A program made the translations under genes and the position numbers. A stretch of DNA of 64,000 nucleotides from Gudongella sp046224405. GTDB taxonomy: Bacteria > Bacillota > Clostridia > Tissierellales > Tissierellaceae. The stretch lies in assembly GCF_046224405.1 (NCBI RefSeq), contig NZ_JBJXRK010000004.1, positions 119,610 to 183,609 of the forward strand, given 5' to 3'. The notes beneath the pieces were generated by a model that saw only the letters and a list, made by a program, of their open reading frames with translations, was not told where the DNA came from and did not search any database. Shown here piece after piece: positions 6,996 through 15,601 of the stretch (its first letter is position 1; every line of letters starts with the position of its first letter).

Positions 6996-8633
6996 CTACA
7001 TCATGCCGCCCATGCCACCCATACCGCCCATGCCTCCCATGCCGGCCATTGGGTCCTCTTTTTCAATGTCAACTACTGCACTCTCGGTAGTCAATACCAT
7101 TGCAGCAACACTTGCAGCATTTTGAAGGGCTGATCTTGTAACCTTGGTTGGGTCTACTATTCCCTTTTCAACCATGTTTACATACTGCTCGCTTAGAGCA
7201 TCAAATCCAATTCCCTCATCAGCTACCTTAACCTTTTCAACGATGATCGAACCTTCGATTCCAGCGTTTGCCGCAATCTGTCTTACAGGCTCCTCCAAGG
7301 ATCTCAAAATAATGCTGATTCCTGTCTTCTCATCGCCATCTGTCTCATCCAACAGATATGCAATCTTTGCTATTACATTCAACAGAACAGTTCCTCCTCC
7401 AGGAACGATTCCCTCTTCAACAGCTGCCCTGGTGGCTGCCAATGCATCCTCAATTCTCAGCTTTCTTTCCTTCAGCTCGGTCTCTGTTGCTGCACCTACC
7501 TGAATGACCGCAACTCCACCGGATAGCTTTGCAAGCCTCTCCATAAGCTTTTCCTTGTCGAACTCTGACTCAGAAGCATCTGCCAGGTTCTTGATCTGAT
7601 TGATTCTTGCGTGTATGTCTTCCTGGCTTCCTTCACCATTTACAATCACTGTGTTTTCCTTGTCTATCTTTACCTTGGCGGCTCTACCAAGCATTTCTAT
7701 CTTTGTTTCCTTAAGGTCGTGTCCCAGCTCCTCGGAGATTACCTCTCCGCCAGTAAGGATCGCGATATCCTTAAGCATCTCTTTTCTTCTATCTCCAAAT
7801 CCTGGTGCCTTTACAGCAACACAGTTGAAGGTTCCCCTAAGCTTATTCACAACAAGAGTGGCCATTGCCTCTCCTTCAATGTCTTCAGCGATTATTACCA
7901 GAGGCTTGCTCTGCTGTACAATCTGCTCAAGAATTGGAAGTATCTCCTGGATATTGGAAATTTTCTTATCAGTCAACAGGATATATGGGTTTTCATACTC
8001 TGCTATCATCTTCTCAGTGTCAGTCACCATATATGCTGATACATAGCCTCTGTCAAACTGCATTCCCTCAACAACATCAAGGGTTGTACCCATTGACTTG
8101 GATTCCTCAACAGTTATTACTCCATCGTTTCCAACCTTCTCCATTGCATCTGCTATCAACTGACCGATTTCCTCATCAGCAGCGGAAATTGATGCGACCT
8201 GAGCTATTGCTTCCTTGGATTCAACAGGTACTGATGCCTTCTTGATCTCCCCGACAGCTGCATCCACAGCCTTTCTGATACCCTTCTGGATTATCATTGG
8301 GTTTGCTCCTGCTGCAACATTCTTAAGTCCTTCCCTAATTATTGCCTGTGCAAGCAAGGTTGCTGTAGTTGTTCCGTCACCTGCAACATCGTTTGTCCTT
8401 GTTGCAACTTCCTTTACAAGCTGAGCTCCCATATTCTCGTATTTATCCTCAAGCTCAATCTCCCTGGCAATTGTAACACCGTCATTTGTAATCAGGGGAG
8501 CACCGAATTTCTTATCAAGCACTACGTTTCTTCCCTTAGGTCCAAGTGTCACCTTAACGGTATCTGCAAGCTTGTTAATTCCTCTTTCCATTGATCGACG
8601 AGCTTCCTCGCCGAATTTGATCTCTTTAGCCAT
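6996..8633 (-). CDS. groEL: Chaperonin GroEL (60 kDa)
   Basis: GroEL forms the tetradecameric cage that folds proteins with ATP and GroES. At 545 aa it has the expected length, the ATP-site signatures LGPKGRNVVLDKK and GDGTTTATLLAQ, AVEEGIVPGGG in the equatorial domain, and the flexible GGM-repeat C-terminus. ATG at 8633 follows AAGGAGTG. It is downstream of groES, but a 239-bp repeat-filled spacer separates the two, which is far longer than usual. The CIRCE site before groES should control both. Confidence 0.99.
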   Translation of the reverse strand: MAKEIKFGEEARRSMERGINKLADTVKVTLGPKGRNVVLDKKFGAPLITNDGVTIAREIELEDKYENMGAQLVKEVATRTNDVAGDGTTTATLLAQAIIREGLKNVAAGANPMIIQKGIRKAVDAAVGEIKKASVPVESKEAIAQVASISAADEEIGQLIADAMEKVGNDGVITVEESKSMGTTLDVVEGMQFDRGYVSAYMVTDTEKMIAEYENPYILLTDKKISNIQEILPILEQIVQQSKPLVIIAEDIEGEAMATLVVNKLRGTFNCVAVKAPGFGDRRKEMLKDIAILTGGEVISEELGHDLKETKIEMLGRAAKVKIDKENTVIVNGEGSQEDIHARINQIKNLADASESEFDKEKLMERLAKLSGGVAVIQVGAATETELKERKLRIEDALAATRAAVEEGIVPGGGTVLLNVIAKIAYLLDETDGDEKTGISIILRSLEEPVRQIAANAGIEGSIIVEKVKVADEGIGFDALSEQYVNMVEKGIVDPTKVTRSALQNAASVAAMVLTTESAVVDIEKEDPMAGMGGMGGMGGMGGMM

Positions 8634-8649
8634 ATTGTATTCACTCCTT

Positions 8650-8870
8650 TTTATTAATTCTCAATTCTCAATTCACAATTCACAATTGATTATTCAAGTC
8701 GAGCTATGTGGTCTAAGATCCTTCGTTTCACTCAGGAAGACAAAATAATTGTCACTCTGAGCTGTGCGAAGAGTCTTAAATCTTCTTATTATCATAAGTT
8801 TTCTAACTCTTAATTCTTACTTCTTAAATATTAACTAAATCTTTCAACTTTCAACTGACCACTTTCTGCT
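8650..8870. repeat. Dispersed intergenic repeat between groES and groEL
   Basis: The spacer holds AATTCACAATT-type direct repeats (about 8655-8690). A hairpin element follows at about 8718-8776, with three 5-bp paired blocks (CTTCG/CGAAG, CTCAG/CTGAG, GACAA/TTGTC) separated by symmetric internal loops. The end carries a TTACTTCTTA-ATATTAACT segment (about 8815-8836). Related pieces occur near 13950, 23140 and 24520-24810. No open frame is supported here. Confidence 0.7.
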
Positions 8871-8872
8871 GT

Positions 8873-9157
8873 TTAGTCTTCAACCACCGCAAGTATATCC
8901 ATTAGCTTAAGGATTGTAAGCTCCTCTGCGTCAACCTTCACTTCAGTTCCCGCATACTTTGAGAAGATAACTTTATCTCCCACCTTTACCTGATCTTTTC
9001 TCTTTTCGTCATTAAGAATTTCATCCCCAATGGCAACTATTTCCGCCATCAAAGGCTGCTCTTTGGCTGTGGATGGCAATACGATTCCACTCTTGGTCTT
9101 TTCTTCAACCTCCATCTTCTTTATGATTATTCTGTCTCCTAAAGGCTTAAGGTTCAT
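8873..9157 (-). CDS. groES: Co-chaperonin GroES (10 kDa)
   Basis: GroES caps the GroEL cage. The 94 residues start MNLKPLGDRIIIKK and contain the mobile loop KSGIVLPSTAKEQP and the roof motif VGDKVIFSKYAGTEV. The ATG has GAGGAG upstream. A CIRCE operator sits 34 bp upstream of the start codon, so HrcA should repress it. It is first in the groES-groEL pair. Confidence 0.98.
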   Translation of the reverse strand: MNLKPLGDRIIIKKMEVEEKTKSGIVLPSTAKEQPLMAEIVAIGDEILNDEKRKDQVKVGDKVIFSKYAGTEVKVDAEELTILKLMDILAVVED

Positions 9158-9190
9158 TCATACTCCTCCTCGATATATAGTCTTTTTTTG

Positions 9191-9217
9191 TTAGCACTCA
9201 TCTCATCTGAGTGCTAA
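9191..9217 (-). promoter_or_regulatory. CIRCE operator (HrcA binding site)
   Basis: TTAGCACTC, nine bases, GAGTGCTAA: a perfect match to the CIRCE consensus. It lies just downstream of the groES promoter. Confidence 0.97.
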
Positions 9218-9229
9218 CATCTATTTATA

Positions 9230-9258
9230 ATAATACTCTAAAACAAGGAGCTAATCAA
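9230..9258 (-). promoter_or_regulatory. groES promoter
   Basis: TTGATT (9253-9258), 17 bp, TATTAT (9230-9235). The CIRCE element falls at the expected initiation region. Confidence 0.75.
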
Positions 9259-9360
9259 GTCCATTTTTGCCTTAAAAATAAATTTTAAAGGGAAATTTTA
9301 AGATTTATCTGCCCATTGCTTTAGAATACTATGATTTCCTTGTTATTTCTTTCATTTACT

Positions 9361-10044
9361 TTAAAATAAAGCCACAATTGAATAATATACAATGGGAATA
9401 AATATGGCAGGCAGCATATTTGCTATCTTTATTTTCTTTATTCCAAGTATGTTAATGCCTATTGCCATTATAAGTATGCCACCGATAGAGGACATTTCAT
9501 TGATGACCTCAGGGGTCAAAAAATCCTTGACTGAGCTGGCCAAAAGGGTTATGGCCCCTTGATACAGAAAAACTGCCACTGCTGAAAATGCAACCCCTAT
9601 TCCAAAGGTGGACGCGAATATAACTGCAGATACTCCGTCTAGTACCGATTTGGCGTAGAGGGTCTCATGATTTCCTGTAAGTCCGGATTCCAGAGCCCCA
9701 AGAATGGACATCGCACCTATGCAATACACAAGGGATGCCATGATAAAGCCCTTTGAGAAGTCAGAGTCACCCTTTCCAAACCTCTTTTCCATGTTGGTTC
9801 CCAGATTCTCCAGTCTCTTGTCCAGATCCAATTTCTCGCCTATTATTCCACCAACCACTATGCTTGCAAGTACAACAATCAGATTGTTCATTTCAAAGGC
9901 TCCCATAATTCCTATGATAACAACCGCAAGAGCCATTCCATCCATGATTGTGCTGGTATACTGCTCCTTGATTCCCTTTCTCAGAAAAACTCCCAAAAGC
10001 GCACCTGCAACTACCGCTATACTGTTGACAATAGTCCCCATCAT
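9361..10044 (-). CDS. DUF554 family membrane protein (YdfK-like)
   Basis: This is an integral membrane protein of about 227 aa with six to seven hydrophobic segments. Family features are GTIVNSIAVVAGALLG at the start, VGGIIGEKLDLDKRLE, and the YCIGAMSILGALESG segment. The family is widespread in Firmicutes; its transport role is not established. ATG at 10044 is six bases from AGGTG; a GTG at 10053 overlaps that site. It stands alone between groES and the lipoprotein operon. Confidence 0.88.
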   Translation of the reverse strand: MMGTIVNSIAVVAGALLGVFLRKGIKEQYTSTIMDGMALAVVIIGIMGAFEMNNLIVVLASIVVGGIIGEKLDLDKRLENLGTNMEKRFGKGDSDFSKGFIMASLVYCIGAMSILGALESGLTGNHETLYAKSVLDGVSAVIFASTFGIGVAFSAVAVFLYQGAITLLASSVKDFLTPEVINEMSSIGGILIMAIGINILGIKKIKIANMLPAIFIPIVYYSIVALF

Positions 10045-10113
10045 AATTATCACCTACCCATTTTTTTGTCTGCTATACTAAATGATAACGCAAAATCCTA
10101 AAATTATCCAGAA

Positions 10114-10149
10114 AAAAATGGGAAATCGAATCATCGGTTCCCCATTTTT
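10114..10149 (-). terminator. Terminator of the DUF3160 operon
   Basis: A 12-position stem with one mismatch (AAAAATGGG arm with CCCATTTTT arm) is followed by seven Ts on the minus strand. Confidence 0.8.
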
Positions 10150-10155
10150 CCAAAT

Positions 10156-12228
10156 CTACCGTTCAATAAAGCTCTCAGTCCATTCTGGCATTGGAGGATT
10201 TGTGCCCTCCCTTATCATTTCCTGCCACTTCTCATCTGTTAGCCTTTCCTGTGATACGAACTCATAAAAGCTCATAACAGCTCCCCTTGTCAGGTAAAGT
10301 TTCCCATCGATTGGTGCCAGCACGTATATTTCATATGCCGGTCCCACGCCAGCCTCCATCACACCATCCCTTCCGATTGTGTGATAGTCAGAGATTACAG
10401 CCATGTTCTTGTCTGTCTCAGATGTAATTTCATGCCATCTGGTTCCCTCACCTGTAAAGGAGCTTGTCAAATCCTCCAAAATCCCTCCATATATTTTAAG
10501 CCTGTCATGTTCCTCCTGGGTCAAAGGGACTCCTTCAAGCTGCTTATTTGAGGCATCTATAAGAAAGTCAAGAAGCCACTGGAACCTTTCCAGCTTAACA
10601 TCAATTTCCTCCACCTGCAGATCCCATTCCAGCAGATAGTCCCGAGTTTGGTTTGTCAACCATAAAAGTCTTTGGTATACGTCAAGGTTTGGCTCCACAT
10701 AACCTTTAATCTCAACGTATTCCGCCCCTCCCATTTCAGCGCCGGAGGGCTTTCCGTAAAGTACAGTATCATGCTTAAGCTCAGCCCAGGACCCAAGTGC
10801 AGTGTTAAGGTTCTTGTCCTCCCAAGCCTGATTTTTCATAAATGTAGGCATGGTGGCATCCGCTGGCCCTAGAAGACCATCAAGGACCCACATCCATCCG
10901 GTGTATAGGTTTCTTTTCCAATCCACCTCAGTATAAAGGGAGAATTCCTCCCTGAGTCTTCCCATTTCAACTGGATACTTATCCCACTGCTGGTTCTCCG
11001 GCTTTTGGAGCTGAATCTCCTTGGCTCTGTCAGAACCCAGCACCGCCATTACATCAAGCCCTGAAGGGATTGGCCTAAGTATTGGATATACCAGTTCCTG
11101 AATGATCTGGGAATCAAAGACATACCTCTGGCCCATAAACCTGAACTGCTTGTCTACAGGGGTGTTTGTTGATATATACCTTCCCACAATCCTGGGCTCT
11201 GGAAATTCCTCAGCCCTTTCGTAGAATTTGTCAAGAAGGGTTGGATTTGAGTAATCATCATATTCTGCACCCTTACCATAGATTTCATCTATTGCACCGG
11301 AATAATCAGCAATGCCCAAATCGTCTGAGGAGCCTACAAAGAAGTCTGTCGGTTCATATATCTTTTCCCATTTTTGGAGAAGGTCTTCATCCTCCCAAAT
11401 CATCCTGGTGATCATAATACCCTGAAGGGTCTGCTCCTGGTTTCTTACATCCTCGCTCTCATAAAGAGGAAATGGAACCTGTCCGTACCACATCATGGCC
11501 AGGAAGTATCTCTCAAGGTCCTCTGACCGTGTGTAATGACCTCTGGGTACATACTGGCTGTAGTCCATCTGAAAAGGGAAAATGGCAGAATCGGTAAAGC
11601 CAGCCTTATCCTCTATAAGGGCAAGCTCCCTTGATGCCATTTCCAATGACTCAGCAGGAATCCCATCTGGCAACTCATTCTCCAACAGCAGCTGGGCAAC
11701 AGTAAAATATGAAATGTTCTTTCCCTGAGCCACCTTCAGCTCCCCTTCATCCAGACCTTCATAGGCTGCTATGGATTTAAGGAGCATCTCTTCAGTGAGC
11801 TCCTCGGTCAATTGAAGGAGCTTTTCATTTTCAAGTGTCCTTAAAAGATAATCATAGAATATATGATAGGTGTGTAGCACAGAATCCGTTGTGATAAAAT
11901 TGGGCACTTTCTGATACTCATTCAGCTCATAAACATAGAAGAGCTGCGCCTGGTCCGATGGTGATACAAAGAACCTGTTTTGCAACAGCATTTCCTTCTG
12001 GGCAGCTGACAATTCTGGGAAATCAGACATATTTAAGACATTTGAAAAATCGGTCTCCGGTACTATGTCCTCAGGTCCCCCGGGCTGCTCCTCTGGCTGC
12101 TGGGCGGTCTCATCCACTTCAGATGGCTCCTGGGGAACCTTTTCATCCACCATTCCCCTGCAACCTGTAAATATCAACATAAGAGCTAGAAAATATGAAA
12201 GCATTACAACACTATTCTTCCTTTTCAT
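10156..12228 (-). CDS. DUF3160 family lipoprotein
   Basis: This secreted lipoprotein of about 690 aa belongs to the DUF3160 family, whose function is unknown. The signal sequence ends LIFTGC, giving a lipidated Cys. An acidic Pro/Glu-rich linker (about residues 25-60) precedes the globular part, which has the family's FFVSPSDQAQLFYVYELN and FITTDSVLHTYHIFYDYLL segments. ATG at 12228 has GGAGGGA upstream; an in-frame start further out at 12297 lacks support. It overlaps the end of the upstream lipoprotein gene by 17 bp, so translation is probably coupled. Confidence 0.85.
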   Translation of the reverse strand: MKRKNSVVMLSYFLALMLIFTGCRGMVDEKVPQEPSEVDETAQQPEEQPGGPEDIVPETDFSNVLNMSDFPELSAAQKEMLLQNRFFVSPSDQAQLFYVYELNEYQKVPNFITTDSVLHTYHIFYDYLLRTLENEKLLQLTEELTEEMLLKSIAAYEGLDEGELKVAQGKNISYFTVAQLLLENELPDGIPAESLEMASRELALIEDKAGFTDSAIFPFQMDYSQYVPRGHYTRSEDLERYFLAMMWYGQVPFPLYESEDVRNQEQTLQGIMITRMIWEDEDLLQKWEKIYEPTDFFVGSSDDLGIADYSGAIDEIYGKGAEYDDYSNPTLLDKFYERAEEFPEPRIVGRYISTNTPVDKQFRFMGQRYVFDSQIIQELVYPILRPIPSGLDVMAVLGSDRAKEIQLQKPENQQWDKYPVEMGRLREEFSLYTEVDWKRNLYTGWMWVLDGLLGPADATMPTFMKNQAWEDKNLNTALGSWAELKHDTVLYGKPSGAEMGGAEYVEIKGYVEPNLDVYQRLLWLTNQTRDYLLEWDLQVEEIDVKLERFQWLLDFLIDASNKQLEGVPLTQEEHDRLKIYGGILEDLTSSFTGEGTRWHEITSETDKNMAVISDYHTIGRDGVMEAGVGPAYEIYVLAPIDGKLYLTRGAVMSFYEFVSQERLTDEKWQEMIREGTNPPMPEWTESFIER

Positions 12229-12901
12229 GGTACTCCCTCCATTCCAATCCCTCTTCCGCCTCTTCAACAAAATACCTTGTATTAACCAAATCCTCACCTA
12301 TTATTGCGTGCAGCTGATCATTGAATATGAAGACCTTCTGGATGGACTTGACAGCATCGGTCTCCTTATATCCTTCAAAGCCAAACTCCCTCCATTTGTA
12401 GCTGTTGAGGACCTGAGTTCCATCCTCCAGATACTCCACGCTAACAACCTCCATAATCCGGTCCTTATCAAGGTCAAAAAGGATATAGTCCTCAAATGGC
12501 CTTGACAGTCGCGAGCCCCTCCACTTGGGAACCAGGTCTTCACCATTGAAATTATAAAAGAAGGGTCGTTTTGCCATCACCGGATGCAACGGGGACTCCT
12601 TGTATACCCCTATGGAAATCTCATCCAGGCCATCACCATCCACATCCCCCACCATGAGCTTCCACGGGTTCAGGTCTGATATGTCCTTTCTGAAGACTTC
12701 TCTCTTGCCACTCCTGGTGTCATATATTATCAGATCCTTCAGATACTCCTTACCATCCTCTCCCGTCAGGACTACCAGAAACTCCCCCTCACCGGTCAGG
12801 TCACCTCTGGCATGGAACAGGGCCTTATCCTGTCTGCATCCTGTTAGAAGAAGCATTAGGACCGTAAGGATCAATATTGACATGTGTCCTAGCAGCTTCA
12901 T
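12212..12901 (-). CDS. Lipoprotein with FG-GAP/VCBS-like propeller repeats
   Basis: This 229-aa protein has a lipoprotein signal (LMLLLTGC). It contains at least two Ca2+-loop-like repeats, VGDVDGDGLDEISIGVY and LFDLDKDRIMEVVSVEY, typical of FG-GAP/VCBS beta-propeller blades. It should sit on the outer face of the membrane. It is the first gene of a two-gene operon with the DUF3160 lipoprotein, overlapping it by 17 bp, so the two probably work together. I do not recognise a specific function. Only part of a propeller is present at this length. Confidence 0.78.
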   Translation of the reverse strand: MKLLGHMSILILTVLMLLLTGCRQDKALFHARGDLTGEGEFLVVLTGEDGKEYLKDLIIYDTRSGKREVFRKDISDLNPWKLMVGDVDGDGLDEISIGVYKESPLHPVMAKRPFFYNFNGEDLVPKWRGSRLSRPFEDYILFDLDKDRIMEVVSVEYLEDGTQVLNSYKWREFGFEGYKETDAVKSIQKVFIFNDQLHAIIGEDLVNTRYFVEEAEEGLEWREYHEKEE

Positions 12902-12996
12902 TCTTCCACCTCACTTGTGTATCTGACTAAAGTATAACAATATGGTCCCCTACATAGTTTACGATAAAGTAACAATGTGTTGACAAAAAAGTTAAA

Positions 12997-13016
12997 CCAC
13001 CGTCTCATGACGATGG
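12997..13016 (-). terminator. ogg terminator
   Basis: An 8-bp stem with one mismatch (CCATCGTC/GACGGTGG) and a 4-base loop is followed by TTTAACTTTTTT on the minus strand. Confidence 0.75.
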
Positions 13017-13022
13017 CACATA

Positions 13023-13904
13023 TCACTTGCCTATTCCCAGTTCCCTGGCATAGTAGAAGAGGTATTGCTGGGCATAGCCTGCAAGCTTTCCAAATATTCT
13101 TTCGCCTGATTCCTCCAGCTCTCTCCTCTTTGCGGGTCTCTTGAAATAGAAGTGCTCCATGACCCTCTTGACCCAAACGTCCACTGGAAATGCCTCTGAC
13201 TTGTCATAGGCAAAAAGCAGGATGCATCCGCTTACCTTTGGACCTACACCTGGAAGGGTTGTTAGAATGTCAACCGCATCTCCATAATCTGTGTCATAGA
13301 TGCAAAGGGTGTCAAACTCGCCCTCTGCAATTCTTCTGCTGACCTCTCTTATCCTGTCTCCCCTAAAGCCCACTCTGTAATTCTCCATTATATACTGGGT
13401 GCTTTTTGATGCCAGCTTCTCCGGCTCTGGAAAGCTATAGTAATCTCTTCCTCTGTAGGTTCCGACATAATCCCCAAGGTCATTGGAGATTGCCTCCACT
13501 GCATTCTTGATTCTGGGTATCTGGTTGTTTGCAGAAATGATGAAGGAAATAATGGTTTCATAGGGATCCTGGTTAAGCAATCTCAATCCTTCCCCGAACT
13601 GGATAGCCTCCTTGAGGATCGGATCTCTTGAAAGCTCCCTCTTTATTTCACCGTAGTCCCTGTCCAGATCAAAATAGTTGTGCCAGTATTCTCTCCAGCT
13701 TTTTTCATCAGCTCCATTGACAATTATCCTGACCCCATCCTTCAGGATGTTGATCAGTCTGCCTCCTGCTACTGTTGTATAGCTTCCGTCATCTTCCTTG
13801 TGCCACCTGAAGCACTGGCCGTTCTCGAATATATGTGTAGGATTGAAGTCCTTCAATCCATGAATTACTAGCCTGTTTTCAGACCCCTCTATTGTGTAGT
13901 CCAT
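13023..13904 (-). CDS. ogg: 8-oxoguanine DNA glycosylase/AP lyase (OGG1 type)
   Basis: This enzyme excises oxidised guanine from DNA. The N-terminal OGG domain (NGQCFRWHKED near residue 28) is followed by the HhH-GPD domain. LPGVGPKVSGC carries the catalytic Lys223 and PVDVWVKRV the catalytic Asp242, matching the human OGG1 Lys249/Asp268 arrangement. At 293 aa it is normal for the clostridial OGG1-like group. The ATG follows AAGGAGAC. It is transcribed alone. The OGG1 form, rather than MutM, is common in anaerobic Firmicutes. Confidence 0.93.
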   Translation of the reverse strand: MDYTIEGSENRLVIHGLKDFNPTHIFENGQCFRWHKEDDGSYTTVAGGRLINILKDGVRIIVNGADEKSWREYWHNYFDLDRDYGEIKRELSRDPILKEAIQFGEGLRLLNQDPYETIISFIISANNQIPRIKNAVEAISNDLGDYVGTYRGRDYYSFPEPEKLASKSTQYIMENYRVGFRGDRIREVSRRIAEGEFDTLCIYDTDYGDAVDILTTLPGVGPKVSGCILLFAYDKSEAFPVDVWVKRVMEHFYFKRPAKRRELEESGERIFGKLAGYAQQYLFYYARELGIGK

Positions 13905-13946
13905 TATTTGTCTCCTTAGATTTGTTTTGCTTTATTATACTACATT

Positions 13947-14032
13947 TATATAACAACTCTCAATTCTCAGTTCACATTTCATACCCTGTCAATGAATGAT
14001 CTAACCAGGACAATGGCTATCGCCATGGGTAA
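13947..14032. repeat. Intergenic repeat fragment resembling the IS481 left flank and end
   Basis: AATTCTCAGTTCACATTTC-type repeats are followed at 14002-14012 by TAACCAGGACA and at 14024-14032 by CATGGGTAA. The intact element's left end (23175-23193) reads TAACCAGGACATGGGTAAC. An ATGGC-TATC-GCCAT hairpin interrupts the match here. It may be an IS scar or a shared repeat. Confidence 0.45.
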
Positions 14033-14108
14033 TTTTCAAAATCCAAGAAGTAAAATGGATAGAGGTTAAAGATGCCAGGCGGAAAGGGGAAGCGAAAAGT
14101 ACAAACAA

Positions 14109-14132
14109 GAGGCAAGGATTTCTCCTTGCCTC
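14109..14132 (-). terminator. Glutamate dehydrogenase terminator
   Basis: A 10-bp perfect stem (GAGGCAAGGA/TCCTTGCCTC) with a 4-base loop is followed by TTGTTTGT on the minus strand. Confidence 0.8.
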
Positions 14133-14170
14133 CTAATTTATAATTATGTTATTTTACAGCTTGGGGCTGA

Positions 14171-15436
14171 TTAGTACCATCCTCTAAGCTTCATAACATC
14201 AGCAACCTTCTTGACTGAGTGCATGTAAGCTGATCTTCTCATTGGTACATTGTATTCTTCCTTGATCTTCCAAAGTGCGTTGAAGGCATTAACCATAGCG
14301 ATCTCTTCCTTCTCCTCAACTTCCTTCTCGTTCCAGTAGTATCCGTAAAGGTTCTGTACCCACTCGAAGTATGAAACTGTTACTCCACCTGCATTTGCAA
14401 GGATGTCAGGAGCAACTACGATACCCTTCTTCTCAAGTATTTCGTCAGCTTCTGGTGTTATTGGACCATTTGCTGCTTCAATTACCAATTTAGCCTTTAT
14501 CTTGTCTGCATTGTGAAGAGTTATTGCATTTTCAAGAGCAGCAGGTACCATTATGTCAACGTCAAGCTCCCAGAACTCGTCAAGTGTGATCATCTTTGCT
14601 TTTGGATAGTTTGCAATTGTCTTGTGCTCTGCTTGGTAAGCAGCAAGGTCAGCATAGTCAAGTCCATCTTCATTGTAGATTGCGAATGTACCGATTTCCC
14701 TGTTCCACTCACCTATTGCAATGATATTTCCACCTTGTCTCTCAATATTCTTAACTGAGAAGCTTCCAACATTTCCAAATCCCTGGATTGCAATCTTTGC
14801 TTCCTTGATATCGATACCAAGCTTCTTGGCTGCCTCTCTGGTTACTACGGCAACTCCAAATCCAGTAGCTTCGTTTCTTCCAAGTGAACCGCCCCACTCA
14901 ACTGGCTTACCTGTAATAACTCCAGTGTTCATAGTTCCAGTCAGCTTGCAATACTCGTCAACCATCCAAGCCATTATCTGACCATTGGTGTTAACATCTG
15001 GTGCAGGGATATCTATTTTCTCGCCTAAGTACTTGTAAAGGCCTTGGATATATCCTCTTGACAGTCTCTCAAGCTCTCCTTGTGAAAGAGTTGATGGGTC
15101 AACAGTTATTCCACCTTTACCTCCACCATAAGGGATTCCTGTTACACAACACTTGAATGTCATCCATACTGAAAGTGCTTTTACTTCATCAGGGTTTACA
15201 TCGGGATGAAAACGTATTCCACCTTTGCCTGGTCCAACAGCGTCACTGTGCATTGATCTGTAGCCTTTAAATACCTTTACTGAACCGTCATCCATCTTAA
15301 CTGGAATGGAAATCTCAATAAATCTCTTTGGCTCTTTTAGAAGCTCGTACACAGATTCTCCGTAACCCAATGCCTCACAAGCATCTTTTACCTGTTTCTG
15401 AGCACTTTCCAACGGATTTAGTATTTCTTTTGACAT
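14171..15436 (-). CDS. gdhA: Glutamate dehydrogenase (hexameric, NAD-type)
   Basis: It interconverts glutamate and 2-oxoglutarate plus ammonium, central to amino-acid fermentation. The 421 residues match the small hexameric GDH class. KGGIRFHPDVNPDEVKAL and PYGGGKGGI (catalytic Lys) mark the substrate domain, and QGFGNVGSFS the dinucleotide-binding glycine motif. The ATG follows a GGGGG-type ribosome-binding site. It has its own promoter and terminator, with rex as the upstream neighbour. Length and residues suggest NAD+ use and a catabolic role; coenzyme specificity is an inference. Confidence 0.96.
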   Translation of the reverse strand: MSKEILNPLESAQKQVKDACEALGYGESVYELLKEPKRFIEISIPVKMDDGSVKVFKGYRSMHSDAVGPGKGGIRFHPDVNPDEVKALSVWMTFKCCVTGIPYGGGKGGITVDPSTLSQGELERLSRGYIQGLYKYLGEKIDIPAPDVNTNGQIMAWMVDEYCKLTGTMNTGVITGKPVEWGGSLGRNEATGFGVAVVTREAAKKLGIDIKEAKIAIQGFGNVGSFSVKNIERQGGNIIAIGEWNREIGTFAIYNEDGLDYADLAAYQAEHKTIANYPKAKMITLDEFWELDVDIMVPAALENAITLHNADKIKAKLVIEAANGPITPEADEILEKKGIVVAPDILANAGGVTVSYFEWVQNLYGYYWNEKEVEEKEEIAMVNAFNALWKIKEEYNVPMRRSAYMHSVKKVADVMKLRGWY

Positions 15437-15462
15437 GGTAAAACTACCCCCTTTAATTTAGC

Positions 15463-15479
15463 TGTGAAAAAAACTCACA
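15463..15479 (-). promoter_or_regulatory. Inverted repeat in the gdh leader, possible Rex-type operator
   Basis: TGTGA, seven bases, TCACA lies between the gdh -10 box and its ribosome-binding site. It resembles the Rex half-site TTGTGA/TCACAA but with a spacer one base too long, so the assignment is tentative. Confidence 0.4.
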
Positions 15480-15500
15480 ATAACTATTAATCTCGATAAA

Positions 15501-15529
15501 ATTATATCATACCGCCCAAGGTCTGGCAA
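15501..15529 (-). promoter_or_regulatory. gdh promoter
   Basis: TTGCCA (15524-15529), 17 bp, perfect TATAAT (15501-15506), about 65 bp upstream of the ATG. Confidence 0.82.
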
Positions 15530-15536
15530 CCTTAAA

Positions 15537-15560
15537 ACAAAAGGAGCATTTTCCTTTTGT
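15537..15560 (-). terminator. rex terminator
   Basis: A 9-bp stem (ACAAAAGGA/TCCTTTTGT) with a 6-base loop is followed by TTTTAAGG on the minus strand. Confidence 0.75.
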
Positions 15561-15601
15561 CTAAGGGCGGACAGCTATAATTCAATCGAGATCATCCTGC
15601 T

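Noticed and set aside
13952..13975. CRISPR-like repeats from the AATTC-AC units
   Set aside because: Units are short, imperfect and directly tandem without uniform spacers, and there are no cas genes.
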